NCBI GenBank assembly: GCA_005656395.1
Contig: SRSI01000071.1
Coordinates: forward strand, 682,001-746,000
Source: Strongyloides papillosus
Taxonomy: Eukaryota > Nematoda > Chromadorea > Rhabditida > Strongyloididae
Direction of reading: 5' to 3'
DNA: 64,000 nucleotides
Shown: positions 1 through 12,659 of the stretch, one piece after another
Numbering within the stretch: the stretch's first letter is position 1
Layout of the letters: each line of letters opens with the position of its first letter
Made by a program: the position numbers and the translations under genes
Notes under the pieces: generated by a model
The model's database searches: none
Told to the model about the DNA's origin: nothing
The model's input: the letters and a program-made list of their open reading frames with translations, nothing else

Positions 1-1
1 C

Positions 2-714
2 ATGTTGGCTATGGTAAATAGAATCTTGGACTGGATCCGTTCTCTATTTTGGAAGGAGGAAATGGAGTTAACATTAGTTGGTTTACAATATTCAGGAAAA
101 ACAACATTCGTCAATGTTATTGCTGTATGTTTTTAATATAAAAAGTATTACTTAATAACTTTTTCATCCACTTTAGAGAGATCAATTTTCTGAAGATATG
201 ATTCCAACCGTTGGATTCAATATGCGCAAAATTACTAAAGGAAACGTCACAATAAAGGTAATTACTTTTAATTTTATAAATTCTATTTTTCTTTTCCTAC
301 AGTTGTGGGATATAGGTGGACAGCCAAGATTCAGATCTATGTGGGAACGTTATTGTAGGGGTGTTAACGCTATCGTTTTTCTCGTCGATGCTGCTGATGA
401 AGAGAAAATGGAAGCTGCAAAGAATGAGTTAATGCAACTATTGGAACGTCCACAATTAGATGGTATTCCTGTCCTCGTATTGGGAAATAAACGTGATCTT
501 CCTGGTGCTCTTGATGAACAACAACTTATTGATAAGATGAATTTATCAACAATTCAAAATAGAGAAATTTGCTGTTATTCCATTTCATGCAAGGACAAAA
601 CAAATATAGGTTGGTTATCAAGTATTTTACCAAAATGTTTTTAATAAATACTTTTTTACAGATATTACACTCCAATGGCTTATCCAACACTCTAATAAAT
701 CATCAAACAAGTAA
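2..714 (+). CDS. arl-8: ARL8-type small GTPase
   Basis: Arf-like GTPase of the ARL8 family, which sits on lysosomes and synaptic-vesicle precursors and links them to kinesin transport. Exons 2-124, 177-257, 303-609 and 662-714 join in frame to a 187-residue protein; the usual ARL8 length is about 186. Visible signatures are the N-terminal amphipathic helix (starting [20 protein letters not shown]), the P-loop GLQYSGKTT near residues 27-35, the switch I TVGFNMRK, the [16 protein letters not shown] switch II, the NKRD base-recognition motif, and SCK near the end. The start at position 2 is chosen because the first 20 residues match the ARL8 N-terminus. The N-terminal MLA in place of a glycine myristoylation site is normal for ARL8. 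All introns are about 45-52 bp. The promoter lies outside the window. Confidence 0.95.
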
Positions 715-1335
715 AGTTATATAAATTTTGTAAGGGCACTCACATACTCATATATATAATTTATCATTAATGCCTATTATCAGGATATTTAAAAAAAATG
801 TCAAATTTAATTCCTTTACTACAAAACATTCATATGAAAAAAACTTATACATTTTCTCTTCTCTCGTAGCAGTTATCTATATATTTAAATATTTTATTTA
901 TGTAATATATATTTCTTTTGTCGTGGATTTGAACCTTCTCAAAATAAGGGGATGACAAAGTATCCCTAAAAATATATGCTAATAACTACACTTGCAAAAT
1001 GTACAATGTTTGTACATTTTTTTATCAAAAATTCACATGACTGAAGTATGGAAAAAAGGTTCAAACATTTTTATTACTATATGGAAAAAACGATTATTAT
1101 GATTTTAAATTTTTCTAGCTATGTTATATGTATGTGTTTTTAAAACAATCTTGTATTTAAAAAAAGCTGATAAACATATTTAAAGCTATAATAAATATAT
1201 AAGATATGTCATAGAATTGTCAGGATCATCCAAATGTGCTCCACAATTCTTTAATTGTATTTTTTTAATTACAAAAGAATATATCGTCGTTTGTGACCAA
1301 TTATTTTTCGTATTATTTATATTGTATAAAATATA
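715..1335. other. Convergent intergenic region, arl-8 / unc-93 family gene
   Basis: AT-rich sequence between two converging genes, presumably holding both 3' UTRs. AATAAA-like hexamers occur around 1187. An open frame at 770-955 has only low-complexity Ile/Tyr/Phe composition and is not supported as a gene. Confidence 0.6.
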
Positions 1336-3602
1336 CTAAACTTTTTCATTAATTTCTGATTTCTCTTTTGTTCTGAATACACTAAGAAGTTGTCTTATAT
1401 ATCCCTTAATTTTAATTTTTTTTATATTTATAAATAAAAATATAGAAACTTACTTTTGTTGGTTCAAAAAGTTCAATGATAAAATAGCACATCATTCCAA
1501 AAACTAATATTAGAAAAGATATTATTAGATAAATCTGAATATTTGTATGTTTCATTAAAAATAATCCTAATGCTAAACCACTACTTTCCCAGAAGTGGTA
1601 TTGGGCAAATGCATGATCTAATCCTTCATTTCCAACCAAAGCTATCCAGAATCCATTTATTTGTGTATTCCAAACACCATCAGCCATACCCCAAACTCCT
1701 GCGATTACATAAAAAACCTGGATATCCCCAGGATTTATTGGCCACATCAACAATGTTAGTATCATAAGCATATTAATAACAGCTCCAAATACAAATAATG
1801 GCATTCGTCCAAAAAGTTTTATTAAAGGACCAAACACCAAACTACATATTGCATCTGCAACACCAAATGACGTCATAATAAAGCCTATCTGACTGATACC
1901 TAGACCACATCCAACATATGCTTTGGTATATAATCCAACGATAAATGCTTGTTCAAATCCATTAAAAATTGTAAGTGGAATTAAAAGAATAACTTTAATT
2001 CTTCTCAAATTTAGAATTGCAGATTTCAAGACTTCTGGCCTAAAACTAATAGGTGTTTTTTTAATAATAGCATCTTTTTTAAGAGCATTTAAAAATAATG
2101 CTATTATCATGAGGGAGATAATTGAACAACATATATAAACACCAAAAACTGATGATATAGCTTTCCTAGGTGGTGTTTGTAAATTTTCATTGGCACGTTC
2201 ACTTAAATATGTAACATTATCAATAAATCCGTTACCACAGGTTCTATCAATCATATGAAGAGGTGTCGTATATGGGACAGCAGCTGTTATTATTAATGAT
2301 GACATAATATTACCAATAACTTGTCCAAGATGAACGATCATAAAAAAGAACCCAAAAAATCTAACAATCACCGTCATTCCCGCTTCAATATTTATTTTTG
2401 CATATTTTATTCCACATTCAATGATATAGGAGCATTGTGCTGCACGTAAACATCCACCACCAAAACCAGCCAAAATTGATGCTGGTATCAATGAGTAATA
2501 ACTTAAAAGTAAAAGTGTTTTAAATAATTAATTTGCATTGTACTTACCTAGGATAAAAATTTGCGCCCATATAACAAATATAAAGGAGGATCCCTAAAAT
2601 AAGTGTTTTTTTGCAACCTAATTGATGGATAATGACAGGTGGAAAGTACAACGATGATAACGCCATACATAAATAATGAATAGCTAATGAATCGGTACCA
2701 AGATTACTATTAATAGACGATTGGAGATTTTGTAAACCATGAATGGCTATGTATAAAAATAACAATGCAACAGAGATAATCCATAAATTTATCTTTATTT
2801 TTGCTCTAGCTTTATCAACCAGGATCCTTAATTCTTTCGGCAAATTTTCTCTTTTTTTTTTTCTTATTATTTTTGCTAAAAATGCTTGACTATGTAATAT
2901 GGGACTTAAAACTTCATTATCAGCTGACTCAACACTATCAACGAATTTTCTCATGTCAACTGTGTTCTTATTTCGCCTTAAATTTCGTTTTGAACCATGT
3001 AAAGGACAAAACGGATCATACTCCTTACGACGTTCAACGATATGATGATCAGTGTATGTTAGGAAAGCATAAAAATTATTATCATCTGCAAGGGAGAATT
3101 GTCTCCTCCCAAAACGATCATGAACGAATGGTGAGGACGGTTCATTTTTTAAAAAGTCTTTTAGTAATGTAGAACTAACGACTTTAGGGACTGATGAATG
3201 TTTGGCATCATAGAAATCATGATATATAGGTGATGGTGGTCTGATACAATGTAATGACAACTCTTCAAAATCCAATTCACGAGATCGCATCAAAAAGGCA
3301 CCTTGATTATCTTTTCTTTTAATAATACCAAATTTATTCAATAAATCAGTTGAGTACTTTTTTAAGTCTTTAAGTTTTTTCCATTCCTTTTGTTTTGTGG
3401 TATTTGCCTTAACTAATAAATCATTTAACTCATCCTCTGATATTTGACTACCATTTATTTCAACAATTTGTTCTGTTGTGGATGTACACGCTGTACAAGC
3501 ATCCGGAGCAACGGAAGCACACCTTGTTGATGAGGGTGTCAATGATGATGCACAAGGTTTTTTGTCTTCACCAACTAAATCCCAAACATTACTTACATTC
3601 AT
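1336..3602 (-). CDS. unc-93: UNC-93 family membrane protein
   Basis: Multi-pass membrane protein of the UNC-93/UNC93A family. In C. elegans UNC-93 is a regulatory subunit of the SUP-9 two-pore K+ channel complex in muscle. Minus-strand exons are 3602-2548, 2501-1454 and 1404-1336, giving 723 residues, close to the ~700 of nematode UNC-93. Residues 1 to about 265 are a hydrophilic, Cys- and charge-containing cytosolic tail. About eleven hydrophobic segments follow, with the family-typical GANFYP, SLIPASILAGFGGG and AAQCSYI stretch after the second or third helix. The first splice (GTAAGT at 2547, TTTTAAG acceptor) is secure because it restores that motif. The last exon is less certain: the donor GTAAGT after FEPTK is clear, but the acceptor ATTAAG at 1405 is weak; it adds 22 charged residues. 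Assignment to unc-93 rather than a paralogue is by length and tail only. Confidence 0.85.
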
Positions 3603-5695
3603 GGTTATATTTTGTATGTGATATGGAAGATAAAAAGAGTATTAATGAAGAATGTTTTTAAATAAAATAAATATTTAAAAGAAATAGATAATAAAATACA
3701 GTCTCATAAATGGAATCAATTAATTAAAATAATAGCAATTTACTTTAATGATTGAAAAATTTAAAAGTAAAATTAGTGTGATATTCTGATTGGGAAAGAG
3801 GAAAGGGGGAGTCTTTTTACACATTATTGCTTTACTAGAGGGAGAAAGGAGTTGATCTGCCATTGTACTACATTTTATTGATATATTATTATAATAAAAT
3901 GCACAAAATAAAATTCTATTACTTTTAAATATGTCTATTGTCATAAGAGTAACTTGAAGATATTTATATCTATTTTGTTGAACCAGGTTATATATATTAA
4001 CGAAGTATACAAGTTGATTTACTTTCAAAATTATAAAATGGAATAAATAAAATCTTCAAAATGCCATATTTAAAAATGACAAATTAATGATAAATTCCTC
4101 ATTAATCATAAATTATCATTCCTCTTGAAAAATTACTTCGTCGCAAATTGTTTTATTCTCCCGAAACATATGAGAACAAAGTGTTTTTTATTAGTTACAT
4201 TTTTTACTATTAGTTTTTTATCATTTTGCCTTTCATAAAATAGTTGTTGAATAAAATAGAATTTTATTATCTATATTTTCCTTACAATGTTTATCATTAT
4301 TATATCTTCTTTCGAAAAAGATTTTTCATTAAAATAAAATATTGTTCTTATCATTGAAAGATCTTATAATATATTTAAAATGAAAATTTAATGATGCAAA
4401 GTATTATAAAATGAAAAGAGAGAAAGTATGCATATTGAATTGGTATAATTAAAAATATATACATATAAATTTCATTTACAAAGCTTCATGGATGAAATTT
4501 TAAATATGAGTTTTTAACAAGAAATTAATTTGTTTAAATTAAATATGAATTCACAAATATTTGTTGGCTGAGATATTTTTATTAACAATGATAAATATTT
4601 TTTTACAGCCCCTAAAAATAATTACAATTCCATACTTTTATCTAATCAAAAGGCTATCTAACAAAAGAAATGTTAATTTTTAGTATTAATTTTACTTATT
4701 ATTTTAAAATGCTTGTACATTTGCAACTATTATGATAGTAAATAATTCTTTTCCATGATAAATTTATTAATTTAAATGTCTAATGACATATTATTTGTAA
4801 GTATCAATAAATAAATATAATTTTTAATATTTTTCCCTCCAAAATATTTGGTAATTTTATTTGACTCATATATTGAAGGGTTATATTCACTTTATTTTTT
4901 ATTATCATTAAAGTCAAAATGAAATATTATGACGTCAACGAGAATTACAAAATGGCACTTTTTTAATATAATAAAGAATTTATGTACGATATTATTATAC
5001 ATATATTTGAATATGCTATTCTTAATGTGTTATCATTCTATAGCATTTATGCATTTTTTCAACAAAATATTATATAATAATTAACTATTATTTTTAATAA
5101 AAACTTTCAAAATATTAAATTCATATTTATTACAAAATTTTTAATAAATCTTTAATTCATCTAATAAATGTAAAATTCTCAATATACATATTTATTCTTT
5201 CACTACATATTAGTGTTGACGTTGCCTTTTTTATATGCAATATTATCTATGTCCTTTTTTCCTCCTACGTCTTTTTTGTGTGCCAATATTATATTATAAC
5301 CATGGAATTAAAAATATAACTCTTTTTCTCTTATATGACCGCAAAACGATAAAAAGAGAAACTAAAGACTAATGAAAAATATATATGTATATATTTTAGC
5401 AGATGCTTATAAAATATATTTTAAAAATACATAAGAAATGGATAGACATGGATTTTTTGAAAGTGTTAAGGAAATATCTTTTAAGCATGCATTTTAAACC
5501 ACCCCTTTTTTCCTATATTCTATTTTTTTCTATTTTTGAGGAGTGAACTAATTTTATCTTTATATAAAATTTTCTTTTAGCATTAAAGATTACTTAACAT
5601 CAAAATACAACATCCGATATATCTCTTATTTTCTATAGTAAGAAATTTGTGGTTGTTGTCGTTGCATATACTTTTTTGGTAATACAAAAAAAGAT
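3603..5695. other. Divergent intergenic region, unc-93 / carboxypeptidase E
   Basis: About 2.1 kb of AT-rich sequence carrying the putative promoters of two divergent genes. Apart from one perfect CRE octamer at 4930-4937 I see no coding signal. The 102-codon open frame on the minus strand at 3720-4028 has no recognisable domain, no splice logic and a composition expected of AT-rich non-coding DNA. Confidence 0.55.
4930..4937. promoter_or_regulatory. Perfect CRE octamer
   Basis: TGACGTCA, the full palindromic CREB/ATF site, about 760 bp upstream of the carboxypeptidase E start. A second copy lies in that gene's intron at 6014. GC-containing octamers are uncommon in DNA this AT-rich, but function is inferred from motif identity only. 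Confidence 0.4.
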
Positions 5696-7289
5696 ATGCG
5701 ACACAGTTATTCAATGTATCTTTTAACTACGACTATTCTCTTTCTTCTTTTTGGTGTTGGAGAGTTCAGTCCAAATCCAAAGGAGAAACAATGGTCAAAG
5801 TATCATACAACTAAAGAATTAGAAGATAAGTTAGTTGAGATTCATAATAAATGTCCTAATTACACTACTATTTATGTTATTGGAAAATCTGTTGAAGGAC
5901 GTGATTTAAGTGTTATTGAATTTTCAACAACACCAGGAAAACATGTTGCTTGTATGTTTTAAATTGTTAATTCTATCTTGTATCAACTTACTTTATATCA
6001 ATAATAAAAAAAGTGACGTCAATTATTTATTTTTAGATAAACCAGAAGTAAAGTTTATTGGAAATATGCATGGTAATGAGGTTATTGGACGCGAAGTGTT
6101 ACTCCGCCTCGCTGATTATCTTTGTGATGCAATTACTAATGATGTAGATGACATTAGAAAGTTCGTTGAATCAGCTAACCTTCATATTTTACCGTCAATG
6201 AATCCAGATGGATTTGAGGTCGCCTTAGGCACACCAAAAGAAGAAAAATCTTGGTTAACTGGTAGAGGAAATGCTAATGGAAAAGATTTGAATAGAAATT
6301 TCCCTGATTTAGACAAAATATTCTTTGGAATGGAAAAAATCGAATCAGAATTAATTTATCCTAAATTTGATCATCTTTTAGAATTATTCTCTGGTGATAA
6401 GGATGTTGAACCGGAAGTTAAAGCTGTTGGAGATTGGACATTAGGTATTCCATTTGTGTTATCAGCTAATTTTCATGAAGGAGATCTCGTTGCAAATTAT
6501 CCATTTGATGAGGCTAAAGTTGATGGTGTCCAAATTGTTAGTAAGACACCTGATGATGAAACATTTAAATATTTGGCTCGTATTTATGCATCAAATCACA
6601 AAACAATGGCTCAACCTGGAAGACCATCATGTGATGGAACTCTTGAAAATGACTTTGCTAAGCAAGGTGGAATAACAAATGGTGCAAAATGGTATTCAGT
6701 AAGCGGGGGAATGCAAGATTTCAACTACCTTGCTACAAATGATATGGAAATTACTATTGAAATGAGTTGTGAAAAATTCCCCGATCCTAAAGATCTTCCA
6801 AAATATTGGGAAGATAACAAAAAAGCTTTAATTGAATTTTTATGGTCTGTTCACAATGGAGTTAAAGGAATTGTTATGGATAAAGAAACAGAATTACCAA
6901 TCTCTGAAGCTACAATTTTGGTTAGAAATCTTTCTATCGTTTCATCTGACAATAATGGACTCATTAAACACCCAGTTACATCATGGACAACAGGAGATTA
7001 CTATCGTTTATTAACACCCGGTAGCTATGAAATAATCTGTATTGCTCAAGGATATGAGACAAAAAGTGCTCAAGTTAATGTAACAAACAGTATTAAAGAT
7101 TCAGCTTTGATTGTTGATTTTGAGATGGTTCCGTTAACCAAGGAAAATTATTTATCCCAATATATGGGAGATATGATACCAGTTGAGTTACTTCAAGATG
7201 ATAACTCACAAGTTGAAAATGATTTCAATCTAAATATATCAGAGGAATTGAGAGATAATAACATATTGGAAGATAATACTAACTACTAG
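5696..7289 (+). CDS. egl-21: Carboxypeptidase E-like (neuropeptide processing)
   Basis: M14 metallocarboxypeptidase of the N/E subfamily. Such enzymes remove C-terminal Lys/Arg left by proprotein convertases during neuropeptide maturation in dense-core vesicles; EGL-21 is the C. elegans member. Exons 5696-5951 and 6037-7289 give 502 residues. A hydrophobic signal peptide spans about residues 8-25. Zinc ligands are His97 and Glu100 (in NMHGNEVIGRE) and His232 (ANFHEGD). The substrate-site motif GKDLNRNFPD and NPDGFE are present, and the catalytic Glu is about residue 327 in TIEMSCEKFP. A transthyretin-like domain follows (GVKGIVMDKET to AQGYE), then an acidic Asn-rich tail of about 60 residues. 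The splice restores GKHVAYKPEVKF. One catalytic domain plus one TTL domain argues for carboxypeptidase E rather than the multi-domain carboxypeptidase D. An AATAAA lies at about 7314. Confidence 0.92.
6014..6021. promoter_or_regulatory. Perfect CRE octamer in intron 1 of the carboxypeptidase E gene
   Basis: TGACGTCA located 15 bp before the splice acceptor TTTTAG (6031-6036), in an 85-bp intron that is otherwise almost pure A+T. It could be regulatory or a chance match close to the acceptor. Confidence 0.3.
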
Positions 7290-8306
7290 AGAAAAAGTGA
7301 AGCATAAAAATCAAATAAAAAGTTCTTAAAAGTTGTTGCTATATAAAAGTTTACTTAGAAAAAGTTGTCCCCAAACTTAAAAAAAAATTTAAAAATAAAA
7401 AAAAATTAAAGAAAAGGAAAATATTATAACAGTTTAGATATGTGACGTAACATTGATGTACGTGTAAGCATGTGTGTGTTTTGTTCCCAAACATATCCAA
7501 GTTTTATTGAACTTTTAAATAACCGTTACATGGTGTGATTAAATGGATATGGTGATGTGTTTGCTTTGAGATGACACAAAATTTGCATTGTTCATTATTA
7601 TATATTTTTAAAAAAATATGTTCTTTATTGTCAAAAAAATCTTGAGAATAACCAGAATTTTATACTTTGAAGAAGGTGTGTGATTAATTTTGATGTTGCT
7701 TATGAAAAGAGAGAGATGACTTTTAATAAATTTTGTCTATGCTTTTTATTTTATTAATATAAAAATGACGCTGTAAGATGAATGAATTAATTTTTTTTAT
7801 CATTGTATTATAAAAAGGGAACAAGAATAAAAGTATTATTCATTCGTTTTAAATATTTTTTGTTTGTTATAATAATACTATTATTCAGAACTGCTCTTTA
7901 GTTTTGGACATTTGGGAAAAAAATATTTTTTCAAAGGTAAAGACATATTAGAAAAGTAATCAATCATAAATAATTACAGTATATGGCTCATTATTGAGAA
8001 CGTTTCTAATACCGATGAATTTATTAATAAATTTTAATAAACGCTAATTAAAATTTTCTATTCTTGTCATTTATATAATTATGAAGGGTAATATGCAAAA
8101 CGGAATATTTATCACCTTTTTCTTTTAAATATTTTTAATAATTATAGAAATTGAGATCACTTATTTCCACTTAGGAATATTTATTAATTTACGTAGTTAT
8201 TTTAAAAAATCTGATATTGTACGGGAAAAGATATACTTTTAATAAGTAAAATGTTTTGACTTTCCAACGGAAGACATTTCTGAAAAAATGGTGTTACAAA
8301 ATACAT
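7290..8306. other. Intergenic, 3' flank of the carboxypeptidase E gene
   Basis: AT-rich sequence with the probable 3' UTR and poly(A) signals close to 7314. No coding signal seen. Confidence 0.5.
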
Positions 8307-8311
8307 GGAGT

Positions 8312-8639
8312 CACACTATGTTGTTTAGTATTAAATTCCTCGGTCGAATACATTACCCCTGCCGCAGCGACGTTTTTCTAAACTAATGAACAAACCATTT
8401 GTAGTCAGTAAAAGCTTTTGAAGCTCTTGCAGTACAATGTTCGTATTGTGTAGAAGCATATTATTAAAAAAAAAATTTTAAATTTCCAAAAATGGAAAAA
8501 AATTTTTTTGAAGCCTTATATCTCAAAATTTTATAAATTAATCTTATACGAAACCTATATATTCTGAAAGCACTTGATTTCCTCTACAAGAATATACCAA
8601 TATTATATCAAAGTTTCTATACAGTTTTTAGATAATTAG
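8312..8639. repeat. Left arm of the foldback element
   Basis: Inverted partner of 9194-9511. The alignment runs from the outer tip through the CTCGGTCGAATAC block, a poly(A)-containing section and a TCTACAAGAATATA block, ending near AGATAATTAGA. Mismatches and small indels indicate age. Confidence 0.8.
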
Positions 8640-9193
8640 ATTTAAAGTTAATTACCCATAATTTTTCAATATTTTTGATATTAAAAGCCAATATTTTAAT
8701 TTATTAAAACTTACAAATTGCTCTAACATGGATTACATTTTATACTATATTTTAAATTATAAACTAACTGCAAAATATTATATATAAATGATCATTTTAG
8801 CCAAATATTTTAAGTAGTAATTTCTAGGAAAAAGCTTGTTAAAACCTTTAATTATGAAACTTTTTAAGCTGATATTTGTATATTACAAATAGATCAAGCT
8901 TTAACTATATATACTTTTATTATTGCTTTCCAAAAAGGGCATTTCATGCTATGACTTGAATTCATCTCATATGTGCTCTTCTACAACTCAGAAACATACA
9001 ATAATATTTTTTATGTAGAAAACAGTTTTTTTGCACTTTAAAAAGTTTCCCAATACTAAAACTAAAGTATTTTATCATTGTTTTAAAAGTGAAAGTTAAA
9101 TTTTCTTTCAATATAAATTAATCATTTGAGGAATTTTTTTTACTTTTAAATTATTAACATAGCTTATTATATGTATTAAAAATATTTTTGAGT

Positions 9194-9511
9194 TCTAGTT
9201 ATCTAAAGACTGTATAGAAACTTTGATATGATATTAGTATATTCTTGTAGAGGAAATCAAGGGCTTTCAGAATATATAGGTTTCGTATAAGATTAATTTA
9301 TAAAATTTTGAGATATAAGGCTTCAAAAAATTTTTTCCCATTTTTGGAAATTTAAAATTTTGTTTTTAATAATATACTTCTACACAGTACGAACATTGCA
9401 CTGTAAGGGTTTCATAAACTAATATTGGCTACAAATGGGTTTTTCATTAGTTTATAAAAACGTCGCTGCGGCAAGGGTTAAAGTATTCGACCGAGGAAAC
9501 AACATAGTGTA
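9194..9511. repeat. Right arm of the foldback element
   Basis: Inverted partner of 8312-8639. It starts near TCTAGTTATCTAAAGA and ends at ACATAGTGTA. It lacks the short insertion seen near the left tip. Confidence 0.8.
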
Positions 9512-9516
9512 GGAGT

Positions 9517-12500
9517 ATAATAAGCTCAATACAATAATAATTTTTTATATTAATTGATACTACGCTTTAATAAATAAAATTCTAAAACATGTAAAAGTTC
9601 TTTGAAATTAATAACGTTTTAATATTCATAAAATGCGTATTTGTATTTCTTCTAATTTCCATTAGTTAATTTTAAAGGAAACTATAAAATTTGTTTTAAA
9701 ATATTTTTAGAAACACAACAATTTTTCTTTTCAAATTCAATTAATTATTTTTGAAAAAATAATGAATTACAAAATAATTAAAAAATAATAGTTTTCATTT
9801 TAAGTTAAGTAATAAAATAAAAAAAAATTGGAAACATAATTAATAAAAAAGCAGTACTTTCTTAAATTTTTAATTAAAAAAATTTTTGTTTTTCTTTAAA
9901 AAAATAAGTGGTTTTAAGTGCAAATATTCTATGTTAAGGAAATTTGAAAATTTATTTGTTTTTTTAGATTCAAGGGGAAAAGAATCTGCTGATGGTATTT
10001 TGTAAGTTTTTTGATACGTTATGACTCAATTTAAGAAATGTTTATAAAAAATTTGTTAAACCATATTATTTGTCAAAAAATCACTTCAATATAATCTGTA
10101 TTATTCTTAAAAATATATTTCTATTAATCTCAAATTGTATACTTATTGCACATTGCCTTTTATTTATTTTAAGATTTATGTTAAATTGTTCTATAGAAAA
10201 TGCTATAAAAATTTTTATAAAATGAATAAAAATATCTTTGTTTAGGTGAAATTGTCATAACATTTAAAATAATCAAAAAAATATTTAGTTTTATACTTTT
10301 AGTAAAAAAAATAATTTTATATTATATATAGTAGAATATGTTAATAAAAGAGCTAATTTTTTGTGTGATAAAATATTTTTGCCAGAAATGTGATACAAGG
10401 TTAACATCTGTATATAATTATTCATTAGACATGATGTCATCATTCTTATACTCCATTTGTTTGGTTGAAAAATAGTATAAGTTTGTTATTTTAATTTAAA
10501 AAACTTATATATCTCAATAATAATTGAGAGATAATAAATATTATAAATAAGTCTATATATAAAGGAAAAAATGCACATTGCATGAACTTTTTTTCATTTT
10601 AGAAAAAAGAATATATTCTTAGTCATTTTTTTCAAATAAAAATTAATTCCAATTATCTCATTTTACTAATGTTTTTGTTGTATTTTCTGTGCAGACGTAT
10701 GTTAACTTAAAGAACACGCTTATTTTTTTAAACATAAGAATAATTTCCATGTACTTAGTTGCTTTTCTAATTAATATAATGTTTTATATGTTTCCCATTT
10801 AAAAAACTTCTTTTTAAATTGGCCAAACACTAATATAAGCATGGAAAGAATCAGAACATTATTTTAATGTATCAAGTATAATAAGAATTAATCAATAAAA
10901 CTTTTTGTAAACTGTTGTAATTTTATAGAGATAGTCGTATTTTTTATAATTTATAAATACATGATTGAAACATTGATAAAATATGATTTAACTCCCTTAA
11001 GAATATATTAATTGATAATAAACAAGATTTCTATAACTATTTATAAACTATACAAATGTTTCAGACATATTCAAAAAGCCTTTAAATAGGAAAAACAACT
11101 ATCAAAGGCAAATAGAAAATTATTTAATAATCTTTATATATCAAAACTATTTAATAAAATTTTGATAATGTGCTTCATTTAAATAATTAGTCTAACTAGA
11201 CATAAGGAATTTTGCTATGTAAGAATATATCAATTAAGAAATAAAAAAATATTAAAATGTCACTTGTGAATAAATAAATTTCTTAAAAAAATTTAATCGA
11301 AAAACATTCGAATAATGTGTAAAATAATACGATGAATAAGCAAATTTTTTCTGTGCATTTGTTTCCCTATAATAAAATGTTGCATGATAGTAACATTATA
11401 TTAAAACTTATGGCTTCTCAATTTAAAGGAGAAATTATAAGTAATTTTTGGCATTTTAAGAGGTATATTTAACTACAAATTCCTTTTTTTTTATCAAGAT
11501 TACTCTTCTGCTTAACTGTATAGAGCAATAATCATGTCGTGTTATTCTTTTTGACTACTTTTTAAAAATATCTATAAGAATAAATTTATAGTGAAATTTA
11601 TACAATGATATATACAAAACAATTTTTATGGGCTTTTACAAAAAAATAAATCTTTTATATTAAATATTAAAACTTTATAATTATTTAAAAATTGAAATAT
11701 ATTTGTTTCAAAAATTTCACTATTGATATAATTGAAGTGCAAATTAGTGATTTTTTTCATCACTTTAAATACTATGCCTTTTTCTTTACTCAAACTTTTC
11801 TCGTAAAATTATATTTATTTGATAGTACATCTCTTCTCAGTAATATATTTTAAGATCATCTAAAATGTTAGTTTCTAACAAAATTATGAAAACTTATCTG
11901 ATAATTTCTTAGATTATAAAACAGAAGAAATCATGTTATATATTTAATGACAATATTTATATTTTATTCATAAAAATGAACCTGAAAAATATATAAAAAA
12001 AAAACTCTAGTAGGTGAACATAATACAATAAATAACAAATAAAATATTAAATATTTAAAACTTTTTTTAACTTGTAATTTAAAAGCATATTCAGTAAGAC
12101 TCTGTGAAAGTTATCTTTATTTTTAAAAGAAAAATACATATATAAAATGAATCCATGACCAGTATCTCACAAAATTTTCTCCATAAATGCGACAATGGAT
12201 TTCCATAATAAAATTGTCTATAGTTCTTTAAATGTGACAAATGTTCTTGAGACATGCATCAAAAATTAGCATACTTTGATACTACCTTTACTGTTTAAAA
12301 GAAAAACGATCGTATTACCAAAAATAGTTATTAGAAGTTTATTAAAAACAGTTTCCGTAAATAGGACATAAAATTGTACATTAGAAAACATTAACAGTTT
12401 TATAAGTGTATTATAAAAATCTTAAAGGAAGGATCTAAAGTAATCATGTATTTGTTATTTTTAATAAATCTTAGAAATCGCTTCATATCTAATAAACCCC

Positions 12501-12659
12501 TAACAGATTTTCATGCAATTAATTTCATTCAATAAAGCATAAAAAACTACCTCAGATTTATTTGAATAATTAAACACTTTGCATATAAACATCTGTTACA
12601 AAACAATAAAAATAGTCAAGCTTTAAATTTTATATATTATAAAAAGAAATTAAAATTGT
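9517..12659. other. Gene-free AT-rich stretch
   Basis: About 3.1 kb with no open frame, splice-linked coding pattern or clear repeat family that I can recognise. Homopolymer A/T runs dominate. Confidence 0.5.

Larger units (their letters stand above)
8312..9511. mobile_element. 1.2 kb foldback (long inverted repeat) element
   Basis: Two arms of roughly 320 bp in inverted orientation (8312-8639 and 9194-9511) enclose about 550 bp of AT-rich non-coding DNA. The arms begin CACACTATGTTGTTT (left) and, read inward on the other strand, TACACTATGTTGTTT (right). Both contain the relatively GC-rich core GCCGCAGCGACG and the CCTCGGTCGAATAC block; the left arm has an ~11-bp insertion between the tip and that block. 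A GGAGT pentamer flanks both ends (8307-8311 and 9512-9516) and may be a target-site duplication. No transposase frame is visible, so this would be a non-autonomous foldback element or large MITE. Superfamily unknown. Confidence 0.8.

Noticed and set aside
915..940. tRNA T-arm-like sequence (GGATTTGAACC, minus strand)
   Set aside because: The T-stem does not pair beyond two bases, and no D-arm, anticodon arm or acceptor stem can be folded around it.
770..955. 61-codon open frame after arl-8
   Set aside because: Low-complexity composition in the arl-8 3' flank and no homology that I recognise.
3720..4028. 102-codon open frame on the minus strand
   Set aside because: No start context, no domain, Asn/Ile/Phe-rich composition typical of AT-rich noise, no splice partners.
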